Source: Thermoguttaceae bacterium
Lineage (GTDB): Bacteria; Planctomycetota; Planctomycetia; Pirellulales; Thermoguttaceae
Length of the DNA stretch: 64,000 bases
Assembly: GCA_017408405.1 (NCBI GenBank)
Contig: JAFQUP010000195.1
Span: 1 to 64,000, forward strand
Direction of reading: 5' to 3'
The translations under genes and the position numbers were made by a program. The stretch's first letter is position 1, and each line of letters begins with the position of its first letter. The notes under the pieces are model-generated. The model saw nothing but the letters and a program-made list of their open reading frames with translations, did no database searches and was not told the origin of the DNA. Shown one piece after another: positions 25,098 to 35,910 of this stretch.

Positions 25098-27149
25098 CTA
25101 GTGGATTCTCTGTCCCGGCTGCGCGCCCGAATCAGGCGAAAGCAGGAAAATGTCTTTTCCGCCAGGACCTGCCGCGCAAACCATTCCCTCAGAAAGTCCA
25201 AATTTCATCTGACGCGGCTGGAGATTCGCTACGCAAACGACCAGACGGCCAACCAGATCTTCCGGTTTATACGCGGATTTAATTCCGGCAAAAACATTCT
25301 TCGTAACGTCCCCACCCAGCGAAAGCGTCAGATGAAGCAGCTTTCTCGCTTCCGGGACTTCTTCCGCCATAATAATTCGGGCAACACGAAGATCCACTTT
25401 GCAGAAATCATCAATCGTGCAGACCTCTTCCAAAGGCTCATCTTCCAGCGGCTGCGCGCTATCTTCCCACTGAGACTTCACTTCCTCATTTTGGCTTTCT
25501 TCGGGCTTATTTTCTTCCCGGGTTTCTTCAATCATGGCATCAATCGCTTTCTCGTCCATACGATTCATCAAATGACTAAATTCATTTACTTTGGTTCCGC
25601 AAAGCGGGACCTTCACGTCGTTAATCGTCCAGCTTTCCGCGTTCTCATTCAAAAGCGCTGCGGACTGGGCGGCAAGTTTCGGAAGTATTGGTGACAGATA
25701 AATCACCATCTGGCGATAAAGATTCAGCGCGATGGAACATACGTCTTGAAGTTCCTGTTGCCGAGCGGGATCTTTTCGCAATGCCCAAGGTGCTGAATCC
25801 TCGACAAATTTGTTCGCGCGATCTCCAATGGCCATCACCAGACGAGTGACTTTCGCGAAATCGCACTCTTCGTACGCCTGGGCAATTTCTTCGGCCTGAG
25901 ACGCTCCAAATTCAAAAAGACCACTATCTTCAGGATAAACGGAAGACGTTCCAAGCTCCTTAACGAACTTAGCCGTTCGGCTGGCCAAATTAACCAATTT
26001 GCCAACCAAATCCGAATTCACCTTCTCACGAATGTCCGCGAAATTCAGGTCCACGTCATCCACGCGATTCGTAAGTTTTGAGGCAAAATAGTATCGAAGA
26101 TATGCCGGATCCAGATATTTCAGATAGGTGTCAGCCTTGATGAAAGTCCCTTTCGATTTGGACATTTTTTCACCATTAGTAGTCAACATTCCATGAATAT
26201 GGACCTTTTCCGGCAGATTGAAACCAGCCGTCTTGAGCATCGCGGGCCAAAAAAGCGTGTGAAAATAGGTAATGTCCTTTCCGATGAAATGGTGAATTTC
26301 CGTTTCAGGATCTTTCCACCAGCGTTCCCAATCCTCATTTTCCCGTTTGCACCAAACTCGAGTCGATCCAATGTACCCGATTGGCGCGTCAAACCAGACA
26401 TACCAGTAATTACCTGGAGAATCAGGAATCTCAAATCCGAAATATGGCGCAGGGCGTGAAATATCCCAGTCACGAAGTTCATCACCAAGAAAATGTCCCG
26501 CAAGATAATTCGCGATCTCCGGCTGAAGATGACCGCCATTTTGAGTCCACTCGGTCAGAAACGGACGAAGACGCTCAATCTCAACCATGAGATGTTCCGC
26601 TTCCCGCATTTCCGGCGTCGTTCCAGAAAGCGCGCTGACCGGATTTTTCAAGTCCGCGGGTGAGTAGGTCGCTCCGCATTTATCGCACGAATCGCCATAC
26701 TGGTCCTCCGCACCGCATTTGGGACAGGTTCCTTTAACAAAACGATCCGCCAAAAAGGTGCCGACCTGAGTATCGAAAAGCTGAGAGACTTTTTTCTCAT
26801 GAACGAGACCGGCCTTGCGCAGCGCGGACCATATCTCACAGCATGTTTCGTAACTCTCCGAAGCATTCGTACTTCCATAATTATCAAACTGAATATCCAT
26901 TCCAGTGAAAGAAGCAAGATGCTGCTCACGAACGTCGGCAATCAGCTTTTCGGGAGTAATTCCCTCTTTGTTCGCTCGAATCATGATGGCCGTCCCGTGC
27001 GTATCGTCCGCGCAAATATAAACGCAGCGATTCCCGCGGAGACGCTGGGCACGCACCCAAATATCCGTCTGAATATACTCAACGAGATGCCCGATATGAA
27101 TCGGACCGTTCGCGTACGGCAAAGCACTCGTGACCAGGATTTTTCTCAT
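25098..27149 (-). CDS. metG: Methionyl-tRNA synthetase
   Basis: 683 residues. Class I synthetase with HIGH motif in [13 protein letters not shown], zinc-binding knuckle CPKC...CDKC (about residues 140-160), KMSKS in [11 protein letters not shown], an alpha-helical anticodon domain, an acidic linker and a C-terminal OB-fold tRNA-binding domain ([17 protein letters not shown]). This is the long dimeric form, as in E. coli. The ATG at 27149 follows GGAGGAAG about 5 nt upstream. A promoter lies at 27202-27229. No T-box leader is visible. Confidence 0.97.
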   Translation of the reverse strand: MRKILVTSALPYANGPIHIGHLVEYIQTDIWVRAQRLRGNRCVYICADDTHGTAIMIRANKEGITPEKLIADVREQHLASFTGMDIQFDNYGSTNASESYETCCEIWSALRKAGLVHEKKVSQLFDTQVGTFLADRFVKGTCPKCGAEDQYGDSCDKCGATYSPADLKNPVSALSGTTPEMREAEHLMVEIERLRPFLTEWTQNGGHLQPEIANYLAGHFLGDELRDWDISRPAPYFGFEIPDSPGNYWYVWFDAPIGYIGSTRVWCKRENEDWERWWKDPETEIHHFIGKDITYFHTLFWPAMLKTAGFNLPEKVHIHGMLTTNGEKMSKSKGTFIKADTYLKYLDPAYLRYYFASKLTNRVDDVDLNFADIREKVNSDLVGKLVNLASRTAKFVKELGTSSVYPEDSGLFEFGASQAEEIAQAYEECDFAKVTRLVMAIGDRANKFVEDSAPWALRKDPARQQELQDVCSIALNLYRQMVIYLSPILPKLAAQSAALLNENAESWTINDVKVPLCGTKVNEFSHLMNRMDEKAIDAMIEETREENKPEESQNEEVKSQWEDSAQPLEDEPLEEVCTIDDFCKVDLRVARIIMAEEVPEARKLLHLTLSLGGDVTKNVFAGIKSAYKPEDLVGRLVVCVANLQPRQMKFGLSEGMVCAAGPGGKDIFLLSPDSGAQPGQRIH

Positions 27150-27201
27150 TTGACTTCCTCCGGGAGTGAATTTGAGACCTGAAAAAACATTAATCTCACT
27201 A

Positions 27202-27229
27202 ATTATACGCGATTTTTAAAAAGGTTCAA
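27202..27229 (-). promoter_or_regulatory. Sigma70-like promoter for metG
   Basis: Minus strand TTGAAC (27229-27224), 16-nt spacer, TATAAT (27207-27202). Expected start near 27195, about 45 nt before the ATG. Confidence 0.7.
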
Positions 27230-27580
27230 TCCCCTCTTGCCTGAATTCTCAAAAAAGAATATTCAAAAAACAAAAAACCACCATAAAAACTTAGGGAGCT
27301 TCCCCAAACCGCTTTCCAGAGAAAAAAACTGGAGTTGGGAAATTCCCTGCGAAATGAGACTGAAAATTATTTCATTTACTTCCGCTCGGCACATTTTAAA
27401 AGTAAAGACACTCCCCAAATAGCGGTCTCTTTCTTGTCTTGAAAATCTGACGGAAGAATTTAACAGAACCAGAATCATCCTCCTAAAGCAGAATCACACA
27501 CTTTTTTTTACTGTTTAGATTTGAGCAAACCAAAATTCATCGCCTCCGCGCTTTTCTTACGAATGAAACTTCAAAGAAAC
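27230..27580. other. Noncoding stretch, nothing recognised
   Basis: About 350 bp between the metG promoter and the terminator of the next minus-strand gene. Two short overlapping frames here are low-complexity and have no start signals. No RNA fold was recognised. Confidence 0.5.
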
Positions 27581-27613
27581 AAAAAAAGGAAACTGCCTGA
27601 AGCAGTTCCCTTT
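27581..27613 (-). terminator. Rho-independent terminator
   Basis: An 11-bp stem with one mismatch (27612-27602 with 27596-27586) is followed on the minus strand by a run of seven T, about 21 nt after the stop codon of the gene ending at 27634. Confidence 0.85.
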
Positions 27614-27633
27614 ATTTGAGAGAAATGTGACTC

Positions 27634-30600
27634 TTAACGATAGATCGCGGTGTCCTGCTGGATTAAATCCAATCCGCATTCGTCACTTTTCAACTGACAG
27701 CGAATCGGATAATTCCCTTCACCCTTAACCCCGGCCTGCACACGAAAAGTTTGGGTAGTTCCAGGAAGAAACTCCGGTACCGCGAAACAAACGATTCCCT
27801 TCTCCATGACATCTGGAGTCTGTTCCGCTGAAAATGGCTCAATTCCATCCGCGAAAAAGACGAAAAGTTTCGCGTCGCTAATCTTTTTATTTCCAGTATT
27901 CTGAAGCCGAATCTCATAAAAAACATTTTCAGAAACAGACAGTACTCTCCGCGGTGCTTCAAGTTCCATCTGCACATTGGCAATTCCTGAAACCTGGAAT
28001 CGAATCTCACTTTCAGCAAGCGGCATTGCCCCAATCTGAAATTTGACCGGCATGACGATTTCTCCTTCACTCTTCGGCATGAGTTCCAGAACCAAACGCG
28101 TGGTCTCGGCTTCTGAAATATCCTCCAAATGAAGCAGCACCTGATTTGAGCCGTTCATTTCGTATTTTATCTCCGGCGAAACGGATTCCATCGCCATATT
28201 TGGAGGAAGCTCAACACAAAATGTCATGTTTTTGGCCGCATAATTTCCCAAATTAGTAATTTCAATCGGAAGTAACGTTTTCATTCCGACAAAAACGGAT
28301 GATGGCTCTTCCACTTTAAGATCCAAATCCATGAAATTTACCTTGAGAACATTTTCTGTCTGCGCGTAAACCTGATTTTTAATCATCGCGGAAGCGTTAA
28401 GGCGAATTTGATCACGAACGGTCGGACAAACAGAAGCTGAAAAAATCTGCTCTTCACCAGGAAGCAGGGAGGCAACCTCCTGCACGAAACCAATGTCCTT
28501 TGCGCAGCCTTCTGCCTGAAGTTTAACCAAAATTTTTTTCACGAGGCAATTCCCCGTATTTTTAAGCAGAACCCGAACAGGGGATTCAACGTTTTCATGA
28601 AGAGCTTTTTCCGCCAGTATCTGCATTTCCAGATTCGGAAGCTCCGTAATGACCGTTCCGGTTTTTTCCAGTTTCTGATTACTCCATGAAACCTGAAAAT
28701 CCGAGGATGCGCTTTCAGTTGGAATGACCTTCAAAAGAAGGGTTTCTTCCTCATGGCCTAAAAGCGTTCCCAAGTTCCAGACGCAACGAAGATTTTTCGA
28801 GGCAGCACTCCCCAAAACCGCGGCTGATCCTCTGCCAACTTCTGTGTTTTCTACTGAAAAACAGGAAGGAATCGCGATCTCAATCATGGATCCCTCAGAC
28901 GGAACGTCACTGAGGTTCTCCACCCTGAAAAGGATCTGCTCCTCCGTGCCAACCAAAAGCTCTCCCGGCATTAAAGTATGGATTTTCAGTTCTGCCCGTG
29001 GAACACGCGCGGAAACGCTTTCCTGTTCCATTACTTCTTTTCCGGAATCATCCGGCCTCTCCTCGAAATGACCATTTGGACAGGAAAAGGCTGGCCTGCT
29101 CTGTTTATCGGCTGCTGCCCCCTGATCTCCGTGTTCACCAATCGAAACACCATTTCCATAGCGAGGCAAAACCTCAGCGGAAGACTCCTGCGGCAAAGCC
29201 CCCAAACTCTCAACAGCACTCTCCTCCGTCTCCTTTTTCTTGCTTAACGGCTGCGCGAGACGCTGGGGAGAAACATTCAAAACCGGAGTTAACTCTCCCT
29301 TTTCCATAAACTCCAGACGCGGAATCGCTTTGTTCCACGTTCCAGTTTCACTTTCATCTACCGAAGAAAAAATTAGCGACGTTTTTGATCTCAACGGTTC
29401 ATCTGGCGACATTCCTTCCAATGAACTATTCTGCGGGACCGGCGGCATTACTTCCTGATTCTCCATAATCCCAAGTTCAGCCCGTTCTTCCTCCGTAAGC
29501 TCTTTTTTCACCTCCGATGAATCTTTCCTGACATACGGCTGCTCAGAAACTGGCTCTTCCTCAATTTCACCTGTTTCCGGGGCCTCCAAAACAAACTCTT
29601 CTGAAATATTTTCTTCGGGTTCTTCCAAAATCTCTTTTTCAGAATCCTTGTTATCGTTTTTCATTTCTTCAAAAGAATCCGTTCCCATGACAGCTGTCTC
29701 GCTCACGAGTTCAGTATCCCCCAAAACGTCTCCCTCAAGTTCCTCGTTTGAGGCCGCGTTTAAAGAAATCTCTTCCCCGGCTTCCACGATTTCAGAAACT
29801 TCTGATTCATTTTCATTAATGGGAAAAGTATCCAGCTCCGCGTCGTTCTCCAAAACAATTGTGTCCGGAAGTGAATTATTTTGAGAATTCTCTCCAGACG
29901 CAATCGGCTCTGAAACCGGCATAACATCTGAAATCGCCACTTCTTCTACCATGGCATTCATTTCTTTAGTTGAACTCTCGTCAAATTCAGCAACATCCTC
30001 CAAAACTTCCAGATTTAAATCGGTTTCGGAGTCATCTTCAAGAATTACCTGATCCGGAATGCCTGAAATTCCATCTGACACGGCATTCTTTCCTTCGGAA
30101 TAAACCGTTTCTGAATCACTCCGAACTACGCCATAGGATGGTTCAAACGGAGGTTTTTCATTAACTGGTTCATTCGAGCCAACCCAACTTCTGCTTTGAG
30201 ACACGGATGTTCCTGAGGTTCCTGAAATATTCGCGTTCGGAACCGCGCTCTCTGAAGGTAAAGGCGGATCTGATCCCGAATTCGGGTTTTCTTTTCCAAA
30301 ATCTCTGAAAAATTTTACGATTGGGTTCGTTTTTTTTGCAGTACTCTCATTCACCACCGTCTGACTGCCGGTTCCTGGATGACCATTAGAAACCACTGGG
30401 TTTCTTGTGCCATCGTTTCCTCCCAGACTTTCAGATCGATTTTTCCCAGACTGAAATTTGCCCCAAAATTTTTCTCCGACTCCCCCCTGCTTTTCTGTCG
30501 CTGCGGCAGCGGGAGCTGCGGTTTCGGCAGTACTTTTTGGCGTCCGCGGCGGGAAAAGCCCCTTCGCTTCCACATTCTCCGCGACAAATCCTCCAGCCCC

Positions 30601-30648
30601 AAAAAACAGAGAAATCAACGCGAATTTCAAAATTTTAAAATTTTTCAT
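27634..30648 (-). CDS. Large secreted protein with CARDB/DUF11-like repeats
   Basis: 1004 residues. The signal peptide ends near VEAKG (about residue 28). Residues 30-535 are low-complexity, rich in Glu, Ser, Pro and Asn, and probably disordered. Residues about 540-1004 hold roughly four beta-sandwich repeats of about 110 residues with recurring phrases such as FRVENLSDV, LLKNTGNCL, IEITNLGNY and IRLQNTGNK, which is the hallmark of CARDB/DUF11-type domains. Large proteins of this layout are common on planctomycete cell surfaces. The role is probably structural or adhesive (inference). GAGGTGG lies 6 nt before the ATG. It stands alone with its own terminator. Confidence 0.85.
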   Translation of the reverse strand: MKNFKILKFALISLFFGAGGFVAENVEAKGLFPPRTPKSTAETAAPAAAATEKQGGVGEKFWGKFQSGKNRSESLGGNDGTRNPVVSNGHPGTGSQTVVNESTAKKTNPIVKFFRDFGKENPNSGSDPPLPSESAVPNANISGTSGTSVSQSRSWVGSNEPVNEKPPFEPSYGVVRSDSETVYSEGKNAVSDGISGIPDQVILEDDSETDLNLEVLEDVAEFDESSTKEMNAMVEEVAISDVMPVSEPIASGENSQNNSLPDTIVLENDAELDTFPINENESEVSEIVEAGEEISLNAASNEELEGDVLGDTELVSETAVMGTDSFEEMKNDNKDSEKEILEEPEENISEEFVLEAPETGEIEEEPVSEQPYVRKDSSEVKKELTEEERAELGIMENQEVMPPVPQNSSLEGMSPDEPLRSKTSLIFSSVDESETGTWNKAIPRLEFMEKGELTPVLNVSPQRLAQPLSKKKETEESAVESLGALPQESSAEVLPRYGNGVSIGEHGDQGAAADKQSRPAFSCPNGHFEERPDDSGKEVMEQESVSARVPRAELKIHTLMPGELLVGTEEQILFRVENLSDVPSEGSMIEIAIPSCFSVENTEVGRGSAAVLGSAASKNLRCVWNLGTLLGHEEETLLLKVIPTESASSDFQVSWSNQKLEKTGTVITELPNLEMQILAEKALHENVESPVRVLLKNTGNCLVKKILVKLQAEGCAKDIGFVQEVASLLPGEEQIFSASVCPTVRDQIRLNASAMIKNQVYAQTENVLKVNFMDLDLKVEEPSSVFVGMKTLLPIEITNLGNYAAKNMTFCVELPPNMAMESVSPEIKYEMNGSNQVLLHLEDISEAETTRLVLELMPKSEGEIVMPVKFQIGAMPLAESEIRFQVSGIANVQMELEAPRRVLSVSENVFYEIRLQNTGNKKISDAKLFVFFADGIEPFSAEQTPDVMEKGIVCFAVPEFLPGTTQTFRVQAGVKGEGNYPIRCQLKSDECGLDLIQQDTAIYR

Positions 30649-30885
30649 GGAACCACCTCAAATATTCCGGGAAAAATACTCTTTCCTTAATTTTTTCGGT
30701 CATTTCCAAATTAAAGTTAAGTAAAATAAATCGATTATTCCAAAAATTCCAAATTCAGCAAATAAGCAAAAGAGAACTATGAGCCTAAAACTAACTTTCA
30801 GATAAAAAATAAAGATTTTTCCACGTTTTTTCAGAACCTGGAGAACATTTCATTGAAAAATTTTCAGAGAATATTGCCATTGAAA

Positions 30886-31989
30886 TCATTTTCTTTGCGA
30901 ACGGGGCATTGCCAAACGTAAAATAAACCTCTCCAGAAGCAAACGATCCGGCAAGGTACTCTCTCCTTTCAAGGCAAAATCCAGCTCCAGCATCCAATCC
31001 AGCAGTTTCTTTCCTCTTTCTCTTCCAAGCCGACGTAACTGGAAAGAAGTCTTTTGAAGAAAATAGCGATTAACTCCCGCCGCGGTTAACGCGTTATCCA
31101 CATTCGGCTTTCGCCCCATCCTCTCATCTTCAAGAATCAAACGAGTCGCAGCCGCCAGCCGTCTCATGGAACTAGCGATTTGCGCCAAAATGGCAATCGG
31201 TGCTTCTCCTGAATCCAAAAGCTGCCCCAAGTATTGAAGAGCTTCCTTTGCCTGTCCATCCAAAACGCAGTCCACCAGAGTCCAAACGGTCTGCGTTCGC
31301 CAAGATCCGGAACTTTGGCGAATATGAATTTCCGTAATACTTTCCCCATCTTCCACCAAAAGGGCGAGTTTGGCAAGTTCCTGATCCAAAAGTCCCATTT
31401 CCGCCCCAACTTGCGAAACCAAAAGACTCGCGGTTTGCGGCTGAATCTTCAAATGATGCTTTTTCACTGCCGTTTCGCAAATCCATCTCGGAAGCTCATT
31501 GTGCTCATTCAGAGGCTGGCAGTCAATAAGCAGCCCATTTCCTTCCACTAGCTTGAAAAGTCGGGTATTTGATGGAAAACTCTTGAGTTCCAGTACTAAA
31601 ACTCCAGTTTCCACTGGTGATTCCGCGTACTTTTCCAGCAAATCCCGATTTTTTGAAATAAAATCATCCGCATCATTCAGAATGACCAGCCTGCGGGAAG
31701 GACCAAACATTGAAAAGGTTGAAACTTCTTCCAAAACTCTTTTCCAGGAAATCGTTCCAGCATCAAACTGTGCCGGATCAAAATCATCAAATCCCCCTTC
31801 CAGTGTTCCGACTTCGCCACGCAGCGCGTTCGCGAAAACTTCCGGAAGTTTTCCCAAAACCTGTCGGCGCAGAAACGACTCTTCACCGTAAACGGCACAA
31901 ATCGTTCCCGGAATATGTTTTTCCGGCTGCTCAAGCCATTGAAGAGCTGGAAGATGATTTTCCGACCATGAAACGGATTTTTTCGCCAT
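30886..31989 (-). CDS. holA: DNA polymerase III, delta subunit
   Basis: 367 residues. The clamp-loader delta subunit opens the beta sliding clamp. It is recognised by the N-terminal AAA+-like domain without a working P-loop (VYGEESFLRRQVL), the clamp-binding region around FSMFGPSRRLVIL and the C-terminal helical collar (LAQIASSMRRLAAATRL). GGAGG lies 7 nt before the ATG. It starts 15 nt after the stop codon of the metalloprotease-like gene and is probably cotranscribed with it. Confidence 0.92.
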   Translation of the reverse strand: MAKKSVSWSENHLPALQWLEQPEKHIPGTICAVYGEESFLRRQVLGKLPEVFANALRGEVGTLEGGFDDFDPAQFDAGTISWKRVLEEVSTFSMFGPSRRLVILNDADDFISKNRDLLEKYAESPVETGVLVLELKSFPSNTRLFKLVEGNGLLIDCQPLNEHNELPRWICETAVKKHHLKIQPQTASLLVSQVGAEMGLLDQELAKLALLVEDGESITEIHIRQSSGSWRTQTVWTLVDCVLDGQAKEALQYLGQLLDSGEAPIAILAQIASSMRRLAAATRLILEDERMGRKPNVDNALTAAGVNRYFLQKTSFQLRRLGRERGKKLLDWMLELDFALKGESTLPDRLLLERFILRLAMPRSQRK

Positions 31990-32004
31990 TCTCTGCCTCC
32001 AACT

Positions 32005-34290
32005 CTAAAAGTCATCCTGAAGTTCCTGAACGGCACCACGCAGTTTAAAAACCAGTTCCTGAATCTCTTCTGCCGTTTCCGGATGTTTCAGTCTTTTGGG
32101 AATTCGAATTTGCGCGGGAACGACTTTTCCATACTCAAATTCCTTGCCAATTTTTTCAAGAGAAATTGTTCCGGCCATTACCTTCTGAGCAAACCAAACT
32201 CCCGCGATGTCCGCGTTCAAATCCGTCACATCAAATCCGCTTCCGCCTTCCCGGTCATCACTCAACTCTTTTTCGATACCGATATTCTCAACCAAAGTCG
32301 GAATAATTTGAATCGTCAAAGCCGCCGAAAGCCAAAAGTGCTGGCTATGATCCATTCGTCCAAAAATTGAAACATCATTTTTGACCAGTTCTTTCCTGAT
32401 TTTACGAATCTCCGGCGTTTCAACCGCCCGAAAACGCCGTCCGTAAATAGGAACATTATTAATTGCGCCGGAAGGTTCAAGAAAAACCTGGCAAGCCAAA
32501 AGAAAAGCACCACGGGCAGCTTTTCCTTCCGGAGAATCCACGTTTCCCGTTCCGCCAACCTCAAGAGCCGCCCATGCCGCATAGCGAGTAATTCTCTCAC
32601 CGAGTAAATCCCCCTCACGCTTTCCTTTCACGGAGAGTCCCTCAAGAGGTTCATCCTCCGCCAATGCCAAAAGCGTCCTCAGCAAAACGTAACGTGCCGT
32701 ACGCACGGGAAGTTCCTGATTGTCAACCTGTTCTGTCTCCCAATTCTCCACCGTCATCTCATTCAGAAGCTTTTGGATCTGCGGAACGAAAGAATCAGCC
32801 GTGGTCGTCTCTTTCAGATGCGTTTCATTCTTCGCGAATTTCTCTTTCTCTGAAAATTGCTCCAATGAAGCCCCACTCTCAGCGAGCGCGGAAGAAGATG
32901 AAACTGCCTCATCTTTTTCCGCAGGAACACTTTTCGCCTCATTGTTGTCGTCCGAGTTCTGTTTCTGACTCCCGGAGCCATGTCCCTCTGAATCATTTTT
33001 TGAAACAGAAACCGTCTTTTCTCCGGCATGAATCGCCTTCATTTTCTCAAGAATCCGGAGAAAAAATTCAACGTTCGGATTTTCCAAAACCTTAACGCCG
33101 GCCTCTTTCTGCTGCTCCGCAAGCTGCCTGACTAAAAGATAAATGACTTCAAGCTCCCCGCAAATATCCGGATGGATCGTGCGTAAACGTTCTCCGTCCC
33201 CGCGCCGAAACTGTCTCACCCAAAGATTCATCGCCAAAGCGTTAAGCGGGTCAAAAGCAATCTCAAAATTCACATTTCTCGCATGACGTTCATGAAGTAC
33301 CGTCCGCATGATGGAATTTTCATCGGAAGTATGAACGGCCCCAAGATAATGCCCAATCTCATGAAGCAGCGTCTCCAAACGCTCCACCTCGGTAATCTGC
33401 GGGGCTTCTTCGCGCAGCAGAATCCTCCCGTAAAATGGTTGCCGCGCGAGCCCCAGCTCCATCTGCTGCCCGGCAGTATTTTTATGCGCGGTAAATCCAA
33501 TTGCCAAAACCCCCTTCTCAATTGGAACTTTCTTCTCAAAATCCATCATCACGTCACGAAGATTCTGACACTCAAGATCTGATTCCCAATTTCTGAAATC
33601 CCGAATTGCCAATCGCACAAAACACGTTCTTTCAAGAATGTCCGAAGCCGCCTGAATCCTTGCCTGAACCCGTTCCCGCCAAGGTTTTTCCGCCATTGGA
33701 ATATTCGTATCGGTAAAAACGAGCACCGGAATTTCCAGTAAAAGTTCCTGACTTTCAGTGCCTTCCTCTGCCGCGTTACTGCCCTTCCTTCCCTGAATCC
33801 TGCTTAATGGAACCGCGTTCGGATATTCAGGGCCGATTCCCAGAAGCTCCTGAATCCCGTTCTGTTTGACAAAAAGATAGATTTCATCCTGAAGCAGCCT
33901 CAAGCGAATCAGTTCTCCTGCCCGTTCAAAAACAGCGGCCGTTTCCTGAGGATTCGGAACACTCAAAAGCCCTCCAGGCTGAATCGTCCATTCCGTTCTT
34001 GGTGCGCCTTTCTTCATCTCCGTCCAAAATCGAATCGGTTCATTACCAATATTTACCAGAATTGAAATCTTCTCCTCATCCCAAACCGGCAAAAGTTCAC
34101 CGTCACCCTGGACTTCGGGCAAAGAATGCGTCTCTTCTGCCCAGGCACACTCGACAGAAAGCATTTCCATAAACAAAAACGCGGAAACCCCCAAAAGCAG
34201 AAAATGAAAGCTCATCTCCAGAACACTCCTGGTTCCTCCAACTACGCTCCCATCAAACTTTCCTTCCGTTTTCAGGTTTGCCGCTTTCAT
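32005..34290 (-). CDS. Exported metzincin-like zinc metalloprotease
   Basis: 761 residues. A hydrophobic segment at about 29-50 ending near CAWAEE suggests a signal peptide or anchor. The zinc site is HEIGHYLGAVH (H310, E311, H314, H320), with a nearby SIMRTV that fits the metzincin Met-turn. A Ser/Glu/Lys-rich linker lies around residues 425-490, and a helical C-terminal domain follows. The expected role is proteolysis outside the cytoplasm. The target is unknown. It sits directly upstream of holA (15-nt gap). AGGAG lies about 10 nt before the ATG. Confidence 0.87.
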   Translation of the reverse strand: MKAANLKTEGKFDGSVVGGTRSVLEMSFHFLLLGVSAFLFMEMLSVECAWAEETHSLPEVQGDGELLPVWDEEKISILVNIGNEPIRFWTEMKKGAPRTEWTIQPGGLLSVPNPQETAAVFERAGELIRLRLLQDEIYLFVKQNGIQELLGIGPEYPNAVPLSRIQGRKGSNAAEEGTESQELLLEIPVLVFTDTNIPMAEKPWRERVQARIQAASDILERTCFVRLAIRDFRNWESDLECQNLRDVMMDFEKKVPIEKGVLAIGFTAHKNTAGQQMELGLARQPFYGRILLREEAPQITEVERLETLLHEIGHYLGAVHTSDENSIMRTVLHERHARNVNFEIAFDPLNALAMNLWVRQFRRGDGERLRTIHPDICGELEVIYLLVRQLAEQQKEAGVKVLENPNVEFFLRILEKMKAIHAGEKTVSVSKNDSEGHGSGSQKQNSDDNNEAKSVPAEKDEAVSSSSALAESGASLEQFSEKEKFAKNETHLKETTTADSFVPQIQKLLNEMTVENWETEQVDNQELPVRTARYVLLRTLLALAEDEPLEGLSVKGKREGDLLGERITRYAAWAALEVGGTGNVDSPEGKAARGAFLLACQVFLEPSGAINNVPIYGRRFRAVETPEIRKIRKELVKNDVSIFGRMDHSQHFWLSAALTIQIIPTLVENIGIEKELSDDREGGSGFDVTDLNADIAGVWFAQKVMAGTISLEKIGKEFEYGKVVPAQIRIPKRLKHPETAEEIQELVFKLRGAVQELQDDF

Positions 34291-34419
34291 TCTTCTTACT
34301 CCTGCTCTTTACCCGGATATTCCTGATCACCGCCAACAAAAAAAGCGCATAGTAAACCTTTCGGCCTGCCATGCGCGCAAACTTCATTAATTTTGCGGAC
34401 TTGCCGCCGATTCACCCAA

Positions 34420-35298
34420 TCAAAGAGCTGCCACCTGATCACCCGCGTTCATTTCCATGAACGAGAAAGAAACCGCACTCTGATCGCCAGCTTTCAGCGT
34501 AACGACTTTCGTTTCGACATATTTCTGTCCATCACGCGTAACTTCCGCGCGAATGACGTAATCGTATTCATTTCCAGCAGTCAAACCAAAAGAGACAAAC
34601 GAACGGCTGCTGCCTGTCGTACTGGTCAATCGGTCATTCACGTAAACGACCGCGTCATGCGGAACGTAAATCGTGACGATTCCGCTATTGCTCGGAACGC
34701 CCTCTTTCTGCGTAAAACTCGCCTGATGGAAAACCGAATTCGCCTGGAAAGAAGCTTCGCCTTCCGGTTTAACGACAGAAGATGAGGCTGGGGCTTCATC
34801 CTGAGCCGGAGCCGCAGGAATCGGAGCCGCGTTACTGTCCGCCGGAGCCTCAATCGTATCATATGCCGGGACACAGCAGTCCGGCGTATAGTAATATCCG
34901 CCGGCGAATCCCGTAGCGTACCAACGATAACGGCCAAAAAGAAGACGGCGAATCGGACCAGGACGCCAGCCAAGAACGTAGTTCGTCGCGTAACCGCCCG
35001 CGTAAACGACTGGGCCGCAAGTATCGCAAACCGGTTCGCAAGTAACACATGGTTCCGCCGGAGCAACTGCCGGAGCGCAGCAGGGTTCGACGATTGGAGC
35101 GCAACACGAATCGTATCCCCAGCCGCCATAATATCCATAACCATAGTATCCATAGTAGGTCGGATAAGCAAACGCTCTAGGTCCCCAGACCGGTCCACCC
35201 CAGTAGGCATGCCCCCACCAGGCCGAAGCGGTCTGACTCATGCTCCAAACAGACAGCGTGATAACTGCCATGACGAAAATTTTAAGCGCTCTATTCAT
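34420..35298 (-). CDS. TIGR03000-domain secreted protein, Tyr/Gly/Trp- and Cys-rich
   Basis: 292 residues. The signal peptide ends at QTASA before WWGHAYWGG. A Tyr/Gly/Trp-rich block is followed by a Cys-rich block (CCAPIVEPCCAP, CVTCEPVCDTC), a Pro/Ala linker and a beta-rich C-terminal domain of about 75 residues (VTIYVPHDAVVYVNDRLT to FSFMEM) matching the planctomycete TIGR03000 domain by its pattern. Function unknown. The composition suggests a cross-linked surface or coat protein (inference). AAGGAG lies 8 nt before the ATG. This gene is one of the best lineage markers in the window. Confidence 0.9.
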   Translation of the reverse strand: MNRALKIFVMAVITLSVWSMSQTASAWWGHAYWGGPVWGPRAFAYPTYYGYYGYGYYGGWGYDSCCAPIVEPCCAPAVAPAEPCVTCEPVCDTCGPVVYAGGYATNYVLGWRPGPIRRLLFGRYRWYATGFAGGYYYTPDCCVPAYDTIEAPADSNAAPIPAAPAQDEAPASSSVVKPEGEASFQANSVFHQASFTQKEGVPSNSGIVTIYVPHDAVVYVNDRLTSTTGSSRSFVSFGLTAGNEYDYVIRAEVTRDGQKYVETKVVTLKAGDQSAVSFSFMEMNAGDQVAAL

Positions 35299-35910
35299 AC
35301 CTGACTCCTTTTAACGATTTATTCCAAACCTTCCGGGTCTTCCGCAAACGGAAAGTGCAGGATCATTCAATACGCGGATATGAAAATCCGTTTGATCCAA
35401 TCTCTAAAAATATTTAACAGTAAAATCTGTTTTATTTTATCGGGCAAAGAAAGAGACGCGCTCCCCACGGAAACTATTTCGTCTCAATTATCGACGCTCC
35501 GCCGATAACGCCACAAATTCAATTTTCTCTTCCTTAAAAAAAGAAAAGATCGAAAATTTTGCGAAAGTTCAACAAATTACCCAATGCTCACAAAATACGC
35601 AAAGAGCTTGAAAAAACGCATAACTTGGGCAGATACAGTAAATTATACTCAACCAGCAAACACAGTAAAGGGGGGCAAGACAAAAAAACCGGAAATTTTC
35701 AGAAAAAAAACAAGAAAAACTCTTAAAATCAACACAAAACTAAAAAATTTACGGAAATACCTCTATTCAGGAAATCCAGCCAAAAACCTCGCTTCTCTCA
35801 AGCATTTCGTTTCCAGCTGGATCAAACTTCGTCATGGAAAAATTCAGCACGAGCTTTACTCCAAATCCTGAACCTTTATCCTTTCTTTCAATTTCAGAAT
35901 CGGTTTTATC
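35299..35910. other. 612-bp noncoding region
   Basis: AT-rich region between the TIGR03000 gene and the small coiled-coil gene. A 95-codon Lys-rich plus-strand frame (35584-35871) has no ribosome binding site and the composition of random AT-rich sequence. A run of six G at 35672-35677 is the only notable landmark. Confidence 0.5.

Noticed and set aside
35584..35871. 95-codon Lys-rich plus-strand frame
   Set aside because: It has no ribosome binding site, and its composition is what AT-rich noncoding DNA gives. No neighbours support it.
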